DNA of 64,000 bases from Pseudomonas cremoricolorata (GTDB lineage: Bacteria; Pseudomonadota; Gammaproteobacteria; Pseudomonadales; Pseudomonadaceae): the NCBI RefSeq assembly GCF_000759535.1, contig NZ_CP009455.1, positions 1,240,001 through 1,304,000 on the forward strand, in the 5' to 3' direction. The notes under the pieces are model-generated. The model worked only from the letters and a program-made list of their open reading frames with translations. It ran no database searches and was not told where the DNA came from. Below, piece after piece: positions 51,028 through 60,689 of the stretch. The stretch's first letter is position 1. Each line of letters opens with the position of its first letter. The position numbers and the translations under genes are program-made.

Positions 51028-53136
51028 ATGCCAAGCATAGACGCTCTCGCCGAACGGCTATCGACCTACCTGGGCCCCGACCAGGTCAACCTGGTACGGC
51101 GCGCCTATTTCTACGCCGAACAGGCGCACGATGGCCAGCGCCGCCGCAGTGGCGAGCCGTACGTGACCCACCCGCTGGCGGTGGCGAACATCCTGGCCGA
51201 CATGCACATGGACCATCAGAGCCTGATGGCCGCCATGCTGCACGACGTCATCGAAGACACTGGCATCGCCAAGGAAGCGCTCAGTCAGCAGTTCGGCGAA
51301 ACCGTCGCCGAACTGGTCGACGGGGTCAGCAAGCTGACCCAGATGAACTTCGAGACCAAAGCCGAAGCCCAGGCCGAGAACTTTCAGAAAATGGCCATGG
51401 CCATGGCCCGCGATATCCGCGTGATCCTGGTCAAGCTGGCCGACCGCCTGCACAACATGCGTACTCTGGAAGTGCTGTCGGGGGAAAAACGCCGTCGTAT
51501 CGCCAAGGAAACCCTGGAAATCTACGCGCCCATCGCCAACCGGCTGGGCATGCACACCGTGCGCGTGGAGTTCGAAGACCTCGGTTTCAAGGCCATGCAC
51601 CCGATGCGCTCGTCGCTGATCAATCGGGCGGTCAAGAGCGCACGCGGCAATCGCAAGGAAATCGTCGCCAAGATCGAACACTCGCTGGCCAATTGCCTGG
51701 CTGCAGATGGCATCGAAGGCGACGTCAGCGGTCGGCAGAAGCACCTCTATGGCATCTACAAGAAGATGCGCGGCAAGCGCCGCGCCTTCACCGAAATCAT
51801 GGACGTGTACGCCTTCCGCATCGTGGTCGACAAGGTCGACACCTGCTATCGCGTGTTAGGCGCCGTGCACAACCTGTACAAGCCGCTGCCGGGCCGCTTC
51901 AAGGATTACATCGCGATCCCCAAGGCCAACGGCTACCAGTCGCTGCACACCACCTTGTTCGGCATGCATGGCGTGCCCATCGAAATCCAGATTCGCACCC
52001 GCGAAATGGAAGAGATGGCCAACAATGGCATCGCCGCCCATTGGCTGTACAAGTCCAATGGCGATGAACAGCCCCAGGGCAACCATGCCCGCGCGCGGCA
52101 GTGGGTCAAAGGCATCCTCGAGTTGCAGCAGCGCGCCGGGAACTCGCTGGAGTTCATCGAGAGCGTGAAGATCGACCTGTTCCCCGACGAGGTCTACGTC
52201 TTCACCCCCAAAGGCCGGATCATGGAGCTGCCCAAAGGCTCCACTGCCGTCGATTTTGCCTATGCCGTGCACACCGACGTCGGCAACAGCTGCATCGCCT
52301 GCCGCATCAATCGCCGCCTGGCACCGTTGTCCGAACCGCTGCAGAGCGGCTCGACGGTGGAAATCGTCAGCGCCCCTGGGGCAAGGCCGAACCCGGCCTG
52401 GCTCAATTTCGTGGTCACCGGCAAGGCTCGCACGCACATCCGTCATGCCCTCAAGCAGCAGCGCCGCTCCGAGTCGATCAACCTCGGCGAACGCCTGCTC
52501 AACAAGGTACTGACCGGCTTCGACAGCAGCCTCGAGCAGATCGCCGCCGAACGCATCCAGCCGATCCTCGACGAGTATCGCCTCGAACTGCTCGAAGACC
52601 TGCTCGAAGACATCGGCCTGGGCAACCGCATGGCCTATGTCGTCGCCCGTCGCTTGCTGTCGGCGGAAAGCGAACAACTGCCTGCGCCTGAAGGCCCGCT
52701 GGCGATCCGCGGCACAGAGGGCCTGGTGCTTAGCTATGCCAAGTGCTGTACACCCATTCCGGGTGACCCTATCGTCGGTCACCTGTCGGCGGGCAAGGGC
52801 ATGGTCGTGCACCTGGAAGACTGCCGGAATATCAGCGAAATTCGCCACAACCCCGAGAAATGCCTGCAATTGTCGTGGGCCAAGGACGTCACGGGCGAGT
52901 TCAACGTCGAGCTGCGGGTCGAGCTGGAACACCAACGCGGCCTGATCGCCTTGCTGGCCAGCAGCGTCAACGCCGCCGACGGCAACATCGAGAAAATCAG
53001 CATGGACGAACGCGACGGCCGTATCAGCGTGGTCCAGTTGGTGGTCAGCGTGCACGACCGCGTGCACCTGGCGCGTGTGATCAAGAAGCTGCGCACCTTG
53101 ACCGGCGTGGTCCGCATCACCCGTATGCGTGCGTAG
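51028..53136 (+). CDS. spoT: Bifunctional (p)ppGpp synthetase/hydrolase SpoT
   Basis: The 702-residue protein has an HD hydrolase domain (H72-D73 in [10 protein letters not shown], about 25-190), a synthetase domain (about 235-350, with [12 protein letters not shown] and NGYQSLHTT), a TGS domain (about 385-450, [20 protein letters not shown]) and a C-terminal ACT domain (about 628-702). The hydrolase centre is intact. It controls the stringent response to starvation. Confidence 0.97.
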   Translation: MPSIDALAERLSTYLGPDQVNLVRRAYFYAEQAHDGQRRRSGEPYVTHPLAVANILADMHMDHQSLMAAMLHDVIEDTGIAKEALSQQFGETVAELVDGVSKLTQMNFETKAEAQAENFQKMAMAMARDIRVILVKLADRLHNMRTLEVLSGEKRRRIAKETLEIYAPIANRLGMHTVRVEFEDLGFKAMHPMRSSLINRAVKSARGNRKEIVAKIEHSLANCLAADGIEGDVSGRQKHLYGIYKKMRGKRRAFTEIMDVYAFRIVVDKVDTCYRVLGAVHNLYKPLPGRFKDYIAIPKANGYQSLHTTLFGMHGVPIEIQIRTREMEEMANNGIAAHWLYKSNGDEQPQGNHARARQWVKGILELQQRAGNSLEFIESVKIDLFPDEVYVFTPKGRIMELPKGSTAVDFAYAVHTDVGNSCIACRINRRLAPLSEPLQSGSTVEIVSAPGARPNPAWLNFVVTGKARTHIRHALKQQRRSESINLGERLLNKVLTGFDSSLEQIAAERIQPILDEYRLELLEDLLEDIGLGNRMAYVVARRLLSAESEQLPAPEGPLAIRGTEGLVLSYAKCCTPIPGDPIVGHLSAGKGMVVHLEDCRNISEIRHNPEKCLQLSWAKDVTGEFNVELRVELEHQRGLIALLASSVNAADGNIEKISMDERDGRISVVQLVVSVHDRVHLARVIKKLRTLTGVVRITRMRA

Positions 53137-53159
53137 TCCGTCAACCGCAAGGAGTCATC

Positions 53160-53540
53160 ATGAGCAAGACTGTCATCAACAGCGACAAGGCCCCCGCCGC
53201 CATCGGAACCTATTCCCAGGCGATCAAGGCTGGCAACACCGTTTACATGTCAGGCCAGATTCCCCTCGATCCCAAGACCATGGAACTGGTCGAAGGCTTC
53301 GAAGCGCAGACCGTTCAGGTGTTCGAGAACCTCAAGGCGGTCGCCGAAGCGGCGGGCGGTTCGTTCAAAGACATCGTCAAGCTGAACATCTTCCTCACTG
53401 ACCTCAGCCATTTCGCCAAGGTCAACGAGGTCATGGGCCGTTACTTCGAACAGCCCTATCCGGCCCGCGCCGCCATCGGCGTCGCTGCCCTGCCCAAGGG
53501 TGCCCAGGTCGAGATGGACGCCATCCTCGTCATCGAGTGA
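53160..53540 (+). CDS. ridA: RidA-family 2-iminobutanoate/2-iminopropanoate deaminase
   Basis: The 126-residue protein has the RidA signature ([20 protein letters not shown]; the [20 protein letters not shown] end with the catalytic arginine). It hydrolyses reactive enamine/imine intermediates made by PLP enzymes. AAGGAG lies just before the ATG at 53160. It follows spoT by 23 nt. Confidence 0.95.
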   Translation: MSKTVINSDKAPAAIGTYSQAIKAGNTVYMSGQIPLDPKTMELVEGFEAQTVQVFENLKAVAEAAGGSFKDIVKLNIFLTDLSHFAKVNEVMGRYFEQPYPARAAIGVAALPKGAQVEMDAILVIE

Positions 53541-53594
53541 TGCCCGCGTGACGGGCGCTCGAGCCCGTCGCCTCTCCTGCATAAGGTTCCTACC

Positions 53595-54323
53595 ATGCGT
53601 TATGCCCTTTCCCTTGCACTGGCAGCCCTGCTTCTCGGCGGTTGCGCCAGCCATAAACCTGAAGATTTCAACGGCACCTGGATCAACCAGCGCGCCATCG
53701 ACGCCGCCAGTAAAGGCACCAGCCTGCGCCAGGCCATCGCCGACAATGGTCCGGTCCTGGAATGGAAGATCGACACCAGCAAACAGCAGGCGACCCTGAG
53801 CAACGGCTTCGAGGCTGCCGACGGCCAGCTGCTGGCCAACAAGAACGACTGGCAGGTCAATTTCCAGAGCGGCCAGAGCGAACAGCTCAGCCTCGATGGC
53901 AAGACGCTGGTTCAGGCTCCTGGCCAACTCGGCAAGGAGCAAGCGTTCAGCCGTGCCAACCCACCGGCCAACACGCCGCTGGGTGGCGCGTTCGAGAAGG
54001 CGCTGTACCAGGCGTATCTGGGCGGCAACTGGAAGATCGTCGAAGGTCCGGGCCAGGGCGGTGTCGCCCACTTCCGCGAAAACGGCAGTGTCGACGGCCT
54101 GCCCGGCCCAGATCGCTACGCCCTGTGCCTGGCCGGCGACTGCGCCACCATGGGTGGCGAGCACGACAGCCTGTGGCTAGAGCGCGAACAGCGCGGTTCG
54201 CCGTGGATCTTCACGCGTAAGGGCAACCGGATGGAAATCTTCCAGGCCATGAACCGCGCGCAGCCGGACCAAATGCCGCTGCTGGCCCCGGCTGCACGTC
54301 GCTGGGTGCTGGAAAAGCAGTAA
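53595..54323 (+). CDS. Lipoprotein of unknown function
   Basis: A 242-residue precursor with signal and lipobox LGGC (Cys17). The mature part begins with DFNGTWINQRAIDAA and has repeated beta-strand-like stretches, including a later segment LGGNWKIVEGPGQGGVAHF; GTW/GNW pairs suggest a lipocalin-like or similar beta barrel. I do not recognise the family. It follows ridA by 54 nt, so it could be co-transcribed. Confidence 0.75.
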   Translation: MRYALSLALAALLLGGCASHKPEDFNGTWINQRAIDAASKGTSLRQAIADNGPVLEWKIDTSKQQATLSNGFEAADGQLLANKNDWQVNFQSGQSEQLSLDGKTLVQAPGQLGKEQAFSRANPPANTPLGGAFEKALYQAYLGGNWKIVEGPGQGGVAHFRENGSVDGLPGPDRYALCLAGDCATMGGEHDSLWLEREQRGSPWIFTRKGNRMEIFQAMNRAQPDQMPLLAPAARRWVLEKQ

Positions 54324-54343
54324 CCCCACTCGCCCTCAGCCCT

Positions 54344-55198
54344 TCAAGGCTGCGCGAGAATCGCCGCATACCCCTGTTTGTAACTGGGGTACTGCGGCGC
54401 CCAGCCCAACGCCCTCGCCCGGGCGTTGCTGCATCGCTTGCTGCCAGTACGGCGCACGCGCTGCTCATCGGACCAGTGCGTCACCCCCATGTACTCACGC
54501 AACCAGGCCACCACCTCGGACAACGCCGCCGGGTCATCGTCGACGCCGAGGTAGCAGTCTTCCAACCCTACGCCGCGCGAGTCGCTTTCCAGCAGAAAAG
54601 CCATCAGCCCTGCCGCGTCTTCGGCATGAATGCGGTTGCCATACAGCGGCGGTTGTTCGGCCACGCGGTAGCCCTGTCGCACCTGGCTGAGCAGCCATTC
54701 CCGCCCTGGACCATAGATGCCGGTCAGGCGCACCACACTGGCTGCCAGACCGCTGTCCAGGGCCAGTCGCTCGGCAGCCAGCATGATCCGTCCGGAATAA
54801 CTGTGCGGCTCGGTGGGCGCCGTTTCATCGACCCACTCGCCCTGCTGCTGGGCATACACGCTGCTGCTGGAAACGAACAACAGTCGCCGTGGGCGCTGCT
54901 GGTTCTGCGCCAGCCAGCCGAGCACCCGGCGCAGACCGTCGACATAAGCCGCCTGGTAGCCCGCCTCGTCATGCTGATCGGCAGCAACGCAATACACCAG
55001 GTAGTCAGGGCTGCGCGAGGGCCACTCTGGCGGTAGATCGTCCTGGCCGAGGTCGGCGCGAATCGGCGTGACACCCGCTGGCAGATGCTCCACCGCGCGG
55101 CGTAAACCACTGACCTGCCAGCCTTTATTGAGCAACTGAAGGGCCAGTCTCCCTCCAACATCGCCGCAGCCTACGATCATCGCGGACAGTTCTGACAT
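54344..55198 (-). CDS. NAD(P)-dependent epimerase/dehydrogenase-like protein (YeeZ-like SDR)
   Basis: The 284-residue protein has an N-terminal Rossmann motif VGCGDVGGRLALQLL and the SDR-like segments LLFVSSSSVYAQQ and SGRIMLAAERLAL; the usual catalytic YxxxK is altered to SGRIM, with serine at the tyrosine position reading YSGRIMLAA. It resembles YeeZ-type atypical epimerases of unknown substrate. The ATG at 55198 (after an in-frame GTG) has AGGAG 8 nt upstream. Confidence 0.75.
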   Translation of the reverse strand: MSELSAMIVGCGDVGGRLALQLLNKGWQVSGLRRAVEHLPAGVTPIRADLGQDDLPPEWPSRSPDYLVYCVAADQHDEAGYQAAYVDGLRRVLGWLAQNQQRPRRLLFVSSSSVYAQQQGEWVDETAPTEPHSYSGRIMLAAERLALDSGLAASVVRLTGIYGPGREWLLSQVRQGYRVAEQPPLYGNRIHAEDAAGLMAFLLESDSRGVGLEDCYLGVDDDPAALSEVVAWLREYMGVTHWSDEQRVRRTGSKRCSNARARALGWAPQYPSYKQGYAAILAQP

Positions 55199-55293
55199 CA
55201 CCTAACTCCTGATCTGAAAACAAACGCCCTAGACAGACCTGACGGTCAGCGGCTAGGAGACGAATAAAAAAAGTTACTCTATTACTTCTGTTA

Positions 55294-55316
55294 ACAAGAA
55301 TTAATTGCAATAATGG
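55294..55316 (+). promoter_or_regulatory. Possible Fur-type site upstream of exbB
   Basis: An AT-rich stretch with AATTAATTGCAATAAT loosely resembles the GATAAT-type Fur consensus and lies 73 nt before exbB. exbB-exbD-tonB operons are commonly iron-controlled. The match is poor, so this is only a candidate. Confidence 0.25.
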
Positions 55317-55388
55317 CGCCCTCTCTGTTCTCGGCCTTACACGGGGCCGTGGTGACGTCAACTCTTTTCTTCATCAGGTCCGGCCAGC

Positions 55389-56351
55389 ATGACACGCATC
55401 CAACCCTCCGCCTCGCCAACCCCATCGCGCGCCTGGCGCGCCATTGCCGCGCTGCTGTTCAGCCTGGCACTGGCCCCCGCTGCCATGGCCGATGAACCCA
55501 GTGCCACCACGCCTGCGCCAGCGGCCGCCGCCGCGCCAGCCCCGGCCAACACTAGCGAAACGCCAGCCGCGCCTGCCGACAGCGCTCCGGCCAGCGAAGC
55601 TGCCGCCGACGAAAACGTTCAGGCGCTGGTCGAAGACACCAGCCTGGGCATGGCCCACGACCTCTCGCCCTGGGGCATGTACAAGAACGCCGACATCGTG
55701 GTGAAGATCGTCATGATCGGCCTGGCCATCGCCTCGATCATCACCTGGACCATCTGGATCGCCAAAGGCTTCGAGCTGATGGGCGCCAAGCGTCGCCTGC
55801 GCGGTGAAATCGCTGCGCTGAAGAAATCCGCCAGCCTCAAGGAAGCCAGCGACGTCTCCAGCAAGCAAGGCACCCTCGCCCATACCCTGGTACACGACGC
55901 CCTCGAAGAAATGCGTCTGTCGGCCAATACCCGCGAGAAGGAAGGCATCAAGGAACGTGTGAGCTTCCGCCTCGAGCGCCTGGTCGCCGCCAGCGGCCGC
56001 AACATGAGCAGCGGCACCGGCGTACTCGCCACCATCGGTTCGACCGCACCCTTCGTGGGTCTGTTCGGCACCGTGTGGGGCATCATGAACAGCTTCATCG
56101 GCATCGCCAAGACCCAGACCACCAACCTGGCCGTGGTTGCGCCAGGCATCGCCGAAGCCTTGCTGGCCACTGCCCTGGGCCTGGTCGCGGCGATCCCTGC
56201 GGTGGTCATCTACAACGTCTTCGCTCGCTCCATCGCTGGCTACAAGGCGCAGGTTTCCGACGCTTCGGCACAGGTGCTGCTGCTGGTCAGCCGTGACCTC
56301 GACCACCAGGGCAGCGACCGCAGCGCCCCTCACATGGTGAAAGTGGGGTAA
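55389..56351 (+). CDS. exbB: TonB-system proton channel subunit ExbB
   Basis: The 320-residue protein has a signal-like first segment (LLFSLALAPAAMA), an Ala/Pro-rich periplasmic stretch (about 36-75), then three membrane helices including GTVWGIMNSFIGIAKT and IAEALLATALGLVAAIPAVV, the MotA/TolQ/ExbB core. The long N-terminal extension is typical of the Pseudomonas putida ExbB. It forms a proton channel with ExbD that powers TonB. First in an operon with exbD and tonB. Confidence 0.94.
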   Translation: MTRIQPSASPTPSRAWRAIAALLFSLALAPAAMADEPSATTPAPAAAAAPAPANTSETPAAPADSAPASEAAADENVQALVEDTSLGMAHDLSPWGMYKNADIVVKIVMIGLAIASIITWTIWIAKGFELMGAKRRLRGEIAALKKSASLKEASDVSSKQGTLAHTLVHDALEEMRLSANTREKEGIKERVSFRLERLVAASGRNMSSGTGVLATIGSTAPFVGLFGTVWGIMNSFIGIAKTQTTNLAVVAPGIAEALLATALGLVAAIPAVVIYNVFARSIAGYKAQVSDASAQVLLLVSRDLDHQGSDRSAPHMVKVG

Positions 56352-56354
56352 GCC

Positions 56355-56783
56355 ATGGGCCTGCATCTGAATGAAGGTGGCGACGACCTCGCCGAAAACC
56401 ACGAAATCAACGTCACGCCGTTCATCGACGTGATGCTGGTCCTGCTGATCATCTTCATGGTCGCCGCGCCTCTGGCCACCGTCGACATCAAGGTCGATCT
56501 GCCCGCCTCTACCGCCAAGCCGGCGCCTAGGCCGGAGAAACCGGTGTTCGTCAGCGTCAAGGCCGACCAGAAGCTCTACGTCGGCGACGATCAGGTGCCC
56601 ACCAACGCTCAGCTCGGCGCCATGCTCGACGCCAAGACCAAGGGCGACAAGGAGACCACCATCTTCTTCCAGGCCGACAAGGGCGTGGATTACGGTGACC
56701 TGATGGAAGTGATGAACACCATGCGCGCGGCCGGCTACCTGAAAGTCGGTCTGGTAGGGCTTGAGACGGCAGCGAAAAAATGA
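56355..56783 (+). CDS. exbD: TonB-system subunit ExbD
   Basis: The 142-residue protein has one N-terminal membrane helix containing the essential aspartate D25 (NVTPFIDVMLVLLIIFM) and a periplasmic domain. It works with ExbB in proton-driven energy transfer to TonB. It starts 3 nt after exbB and overlaps tonB by 4 nt. Confidence 0.95.
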   Translation: MGLHLNEGGDDLAENHEINVTPFIDVMLVLLIIFMVAAPLATVDIKVDLPASTAKPAPRPEKPVFVSVKADQKLYVGDDQVPTNAQLGAMLDAKTKGDKETTIFFQADKGVDYGDLMEVMNTMRAAGYLKVGLVGLETAAKK

Positions 56784-57511
56784 CGAAGACGCGGCGAACC
56801 CTGGCGCGTTACAGCACCAGCCTGGGCATCGTGCTCGGCCTGCATGCCGCCGCTGTGCTGCTCATGCTCGACTGGTCGGTGCCGCAAGCCATCGAACTGC
56901 CCCCGGCAGCGATGATGGTCGAGCTGGCACCGCTGCCTGAGCCTGCGCCGCCACCACCCCCCAAGGTGGTGCCCCAACCACCGGCGCCGGTCGAAGAACC
57001 GCCGTTGCCGAAACTGGTCGAAGCACCGAAACCGAAAATCGCGATTCCAAAACCGCCCAAGCCCAAGGCCAAGCCACAGCCGCCCAAGCCTGAGAAAAAG
57101 CCTGAGCCGCCGCGCGAGGAACCGCCCCAGGAGCAGGTAGCCGACACGCCGCCCAGCACCGAGCCGCCGAAAAAGTCGGCAGCCCCGGCGCCGAGCATCG
57201 CGTCGAACAGTAAAGCCTTGCCCACGTGGCAGAGCGACTTGCTGCGCCACCTGGCCAAGTACAAGCGTTACCCGGAGGACGCGCGTCGCCGCGGCCTGCA
57301 GGGTATCAATCGACTGCGTTTCGTCGTCGATGCCAACGGCAAGGTGTTGTCATACGAAATGGCCGGAGGCTCGGGCAGTGCGGCGCTCGATCGCGCCACT
57401 CTGGAGATGATCCGCCGTGCGCAACCGCTGCCCAAGCCCCCAGCAGAACTGCTGAGCAACGGCAGCATCGAAGTGGTCGCCCCGTTCGTCTACTCGCTGG
57501 ATAAACGCTAG
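56780..57511 (+). CDS. tonB: Energy-transducing protein TonB
   Basis: The 243-residue protein has a membrane anchor (about 15-32), a long Pro/Lys/Glu-rich spacer (about 50-130, with many PKP and PPKPE units) and a C-terminal TonB domain (KYKRYPEDARRRGLQGINRL to the end). It connects the ExbBD motor to outer-membrane receptors for siderophores and vitamin B12. Overlaps exbD (ATGA). Confidence 0.94.
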   Translation: MTKTRRTLARYSTSLGIVLGLHAAAVLLMLDWSVPQAIELPPAAMMVELAPLPEPAPPPPPKVVPQPPAPVEEPPLPKLVEAPKPKIAIPKPPKPKAKPQPPKPEKKPEPPREEPPQEQVADTPPSTEPPKKSAAPAPSIASNSKALPTWQSDLLRHLAKYKRYPEDARRRGLQGINRLRFVVDANGKVLSYEMAGGSGSAALDRATLEMIRRAQPLPKPPAELLSNGSIEVVAPFVYSLDKR

Positions 57512-57533
57512 ACCGTTGCTTCTGTCACACCTG

Positions 57534-57553
57534 CGCACGTCTGATAACGTGCG
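57534..57553 (+). terminator. Hairpin between tonB and oxyR
   Basis: CGCACGT (57534-57540) pairs with ACGTGCG (57547-57553) around CTGATA, followed by TCTATCG. It may end the exb-tonB transcript, but without a T-run it could also be a regulatory palindrome before oxyR. Confidence 0.35.
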
Positions 57554-57604
57554 TCTATCGATTGCAGCCGCTATGCTGGGCCCGCAACTTCATGGACGCA
57601 CGTT

Positions 57605-58528
57605 ATGACCCTCACTGAACTCCGCTACATCGTCACTCTCGCCCAGGAACAGCACTTTGGCCACGCCGCCGAACGCTGCCACGTCAGCCAGCCAACCCTG
57701 TCGGTCGGGGTGAAGAAGCTCGAAGACGAGCTCGGCGTGCTGATCTTCGAGCGCAGCAAGAGCGCAGTTCGCCTGACCCCCGTCGGTGAAGGCATCGTCG
57801 CCCAGGCGCAGAAGGTGCTGGAGCAGGCGCAGGGCATCCGCGAACTGGCCCAGGCCGGCAAGAACCAGCTCACCGCCCCGCTCAAGGTCGGCGCCATCTA
57901 TACCGTCGGCCCGTACCTGTTCCCGCACCTGATTCCGCAGTTGCACCGGGTCGCGCCGCAGATGCCGCTGTACATCGAGGAAAACTTCACCCACGTGCTG
58001 CGCGACAAGCTGCGCAATGGCGAGCTCGACGCGGTAATCATCGCCCTGCCGTTCAACGAAGCCGACGTGCTGACCCTGCCGCTTTACGACGAGCCATTCT
58101 GCGCACTGATGCCCAGCGGCCACCCATGGACCGCGCGCGAAACCATCGATACCGCCTTGCTCAACGACAAGAGCCTGCTGCTGCTCGGCGAGGGCCACTG
58201 CTTTCGTGACCAGGTGCTGGAAGCCTGCCCGACGCTGAGCAAGAACAGCGATTCGCGCCACACCACCGTGGAATCCAGCTCGCTGGAAACCATCCGCCAC
58301 ATGGTCGCCTCCGGCCTCGGGGTGTCGATTCTGCCGCTGTCGGCGGTGCACAGCCATCACTACGCGCCAGGCGTCATCGAGGTGCGTCCGCTGACGGCGC
58401 CCGCACCGTTCCGCACGGTCGCCATCGCCTGGCGGGCGAGTTTCCCGCGGCCCAAGGCGATCGAGATCCTCGCCGATTCGATACGCCTGTGCTCGGTGAT
58501 CCCTAACCGCACGGAACAGCCGACCTGA
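57605..58528 (+). CDS. oxyR: Hydrogen peroxide-sensing regulator OxyR
   Basis: The 307-residue LysR-type protein has an N-terminal winged helix (CHVSQPTLSVGVKKLEDELG) and the two redox cysteines of OxyR at C199 (GEGHCFRDQ) and C208 (LEACPT), which form the disulfide on peroxide exposure. It activates catalase and peroxidase genes. Followed by recG after 3 nt, an arrangement conserved in pseudomonads. Confidence 0.97.
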   Translation: MTLTELRYIVTLAQEQHFGHAAERCHVSQPTLSVGVKKLEDELGVLIFERSKSAVRLTPVGEGIVAQAQKVLEQAQGIRELAQAGKNQLTAPLKVGAIYTVGPYLFPHLIPQLHRVAPQMPLYIEENFTHVLRDKLRNGELDAVIIALPFNEADVLTLPLYDEPFCALMPSGHPWTARETIDTALLNDKSLLLLGEGHCFRDQVLEACPTLSKNSDSRHTTVESSSLETIRHMVASGLGVSILPLSAVHSHHYAPGVIEVRPLTAPAPFRTVAIAWRASFPRPKAIEILADSIRLCSVIPNRTEQPT

Positions 58529-58531
58529 ACC

Positions 58532-60610
58532 ATGACAGAGCTGTCGAACGTGCCGGTCACGGCGCTCAAAGGAGTCGGCGAGGCGATGGCCGAGAAGCTT
58601 GCCAAAGTCGGCCTGGAAACGGTTCAGGACGTCCTGTTCCACTTGCCCGCACGCTATCAGGATCGTACCCGCGTCGTGCCCATCGGCGAGCTGCGCCCTG
58701 GCCAGGATGCGGTGATCGAAGGCGTGGTCAGCGGCACTGACGTGACCATGGGCAAGCGCCGCAGTCTGGTGGTGCGGCTCAACGATGGCAGCGGCACTCT
58801 GACCTTGCGCTTCTATCACTTCAGCAATGCGCAGAAAGAAGGGCTCAAGCGTGGCACGCAACTGCGGTGCTATGGCGAAGCCCGGCCAGGCGCCTCGGGG
58901 CTGGAGATCTACCACCCCGAATACCGCGCGCTCAATGGCAGCGAGCCGGCCCCTGCGGTCGAACAGACCCTGACGCCGATCTACCCCACCACCGAAGGCC
59001 TGACCCAGCAACGCCTGCGCCTGCTCTGCCAGCAGAGCCTGAGCCTGCTCGGCCCGCGCAGCCTGCCAGACTGGCTGCCGGCCGAACTGATCGGTGAGTA
59101 CCAGCTGGCGTCGCTCGACGACGCCATTCGCTACCTGCATAACCCCCCTGCCGACGCCGATGTCGACGAGCTCGCCGAGGGCCATCATTGGGCGCAACAT
59201 CGCCTGGCCTTCGAAGAGCTGCTGACCCACCAGCTCTCGCAACAACGCCTGCGCGAAAGCCTGCGCAGCTTGCGCGCGCCCGTGCTGCCCAAGGCCAGAC
59301 GCCTGCCGACCCAGTACCTGGCCAACCTCGGTTTCGCCCCGACCGGTGCCCAGCAGCGGGTCGGCAACGAGATTGCCTACGACCTGAGCCTGCACGAGCC
59401 GATGATGCGCCTGGTACAAGGTGACGTCGGCGCGGGCAAGACCGTGGTCGCGGCCCTCGCCGCCCTGCAGGCGCTGGAGGCCGGCTATCAGGTGGCGCTC
59501 ATGGCACCCACCGAGATTCTTGCCGAGCAGCATTACCTGACCTTCAAACGCTGGCTCGAGCCACTGGGCCTGGAAGTGGCCTGGCTGGCTGGCAAGCTCA
59601 AGGGCAAGGCCCGCGTCAGCGCTCTGGAGCAGATCGCCGGTGGTGCGCCGATGGTGGTGGGTACCCACGCCCTGTTCCAGGAAGAAGTGCATTTCAAGCA
59701 CCTGGCCTTGGCCATCATCGACGAGCAGCACCGCTTCGGCGTGCAGCAGCGCCTGGCCCTGCGAAAGAAAGGGGTCGCTGGCGAGCTGTGCCCGCACCAG
59801 TTGATCATGACCGCCACGCCGATCCCACGGACCCTGGCCATGAGCGCCTATGCCGACCTCGACACCTCGGTGCTCGACGAGCTGCCGCCGGGGCGCACCC
59901 CGGTCAACACCGTACTGGTGGCCGACAGCCGTCGCTTCGAGGTGGTCGAGCGCGTCCGCGCGGCCTGCGCCGAAGGGCGCCAGGCGTATTGGGTCTGTAC
60001 CCTGATCGAAGAATCCGAAGAACTGACCTGCCAGGCTGCGCAGAGCACCTTCGAGGACCTGGGCAGCGCCTTGGGCGAGCTGAGCGTCGGTCTGATCCAT
60101 GGCCGCATGAAGCCGGCCGACAAGGCTGCGGTCATGGCCGAATTCAAAGAGGGACGGCTGCAACTGCTGGTGGCCACCACCGTCATCGAGGTCGGTGTGG
60201 ACGTGCCCAATGCCAGCCTGATGATCATCGAGAACCCCGAGCGCCTGGGTCTGGCGCAACTGCACCAGTTGCGTGGACGGGTCGGTCGCGGCAGTGCGGC
60301 CAGCCATTGCGTGCTGCTGTATCACCCGCCGCTGTCGCAGATCGGTCGCGAGCGACTGGGCATCATGCGCGAGACCAACGACGGCTTCGTCATCGCTGAA
60401 AAGGACCTGGAACTGCGCGGTCCTGGCGAGATGCTCGGGACGCGGCAGACCGGGCTGCTACAGTTCAAGGTCGCCGACCTGATGCGCGACGCCGATCTGC
60501 TGCCTGCCGTGCGTGATGCTGCCCAAGCATTGCTGGCACGCTGGCCCGGTCACGTCAGCCCACTGCTGGACCGCTGGTTACGCCATGGCCAGCAATATGG
60601 CCAGGTGTGA
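58532..60610 (+). CDS. recG: ATP-dependent DNA helicase RecG
   Basis: The 692-residue helicase has a wedge/OB domain (about 1-150), Walker A GDVGAGKT, the RecG form of motif II (DEQHRFG), MTATPIPRTLAMSAYADLD and LHQLRGRVGRGSAASHC. It drives fork regression and branch migration. Co-transcribed with oxyR, which is typical of Pseudomonas. Confidence 0.97.
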   Translation: MTELSNVPVTALKGVGEAMAEKLAKVGLETVQDVLFHLPARYQDRTRVVPIGELRPGQDAVIEGVVSGTDVTMGKRRSLVVRLNDGSGTLTLRFYHFSNAQKEGLKRGTQLRCYGEARPGASGLEIYHPEYRALNGSEPAPAVEQTLTPIYPTTEGLTQQRLRLLCQQSLSLLGPRSLPDWLPAELIGEYQLASLDDAIRYLHNPPADADVDELAEGHHWAQHRLAFEELLTHQLSQQRLRESLRSLRAPVLPKARRLPTQYLANLGFAPTGAQQRVGNEIAYDLSLHEPMMRLVQGDVGAGKTVVAALAALQALEAGYQVALMAPTEILAEQHYLTFKRWLEPLGLEVAWLAGKLKGKARVSALEQIAGGAPMVVGTHALFQEEVHFKHLALAIIDEQHRFGVQQRLALRKKGVAGELCPHQLIMTATPIPRTLAMSAYADLDTSVLDELPPGRTPVNTVLVADSRRFEVVERVRAACAEGRQAYWVCTLIEESEELTCQAAQSTFEDLGSALGELSVGLIHGRMKPADKAAVMAEFKEGRLQLLVATTVIEVGVDVPNASLMIIENPERLGLAQLHQLRGRVGRGSAASHCVLLYHPPLSQIGRERLGIMRETNDGFVIAEKDLELRGPGEMLGTRQTGLLQFKVADLMRDADLLPAVRDAAQALLARWPGHVSPLLDRWLRHGQQYGQV

Positions 60611-60622
60611 TACCGGTCTCAC

Positions 60623-60652
60623 AATCAGGCCGGTGAGGACAGCCGGCTGATT
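60623..60652 (+). terminator. Hairpin after recG
   Basis: AATCAG plus CCGG (with one bulged G) at 60623-60633 pairs with CCGGCTGATT at 60643-60652, followed by ATACTTTCG. A probable but weak intrinsic terminator 12 nt after the recG stop. Confidence 0.45.
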
Positions 60653-60689
60653 ATACTTTCGCGATTGCAAGGAGAATCTGGACCAGACC

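Noticed and set aside
57590..60325. A 911-residue open frame on the minus strand opposite oxyR and recG
   Set aside because: It is a shadow of two well-supported genes. High-GC DNA gives long antisense frames; the product has no recognisable domain and a low-complexity His/Gln/Arg/Leu-rich composition.
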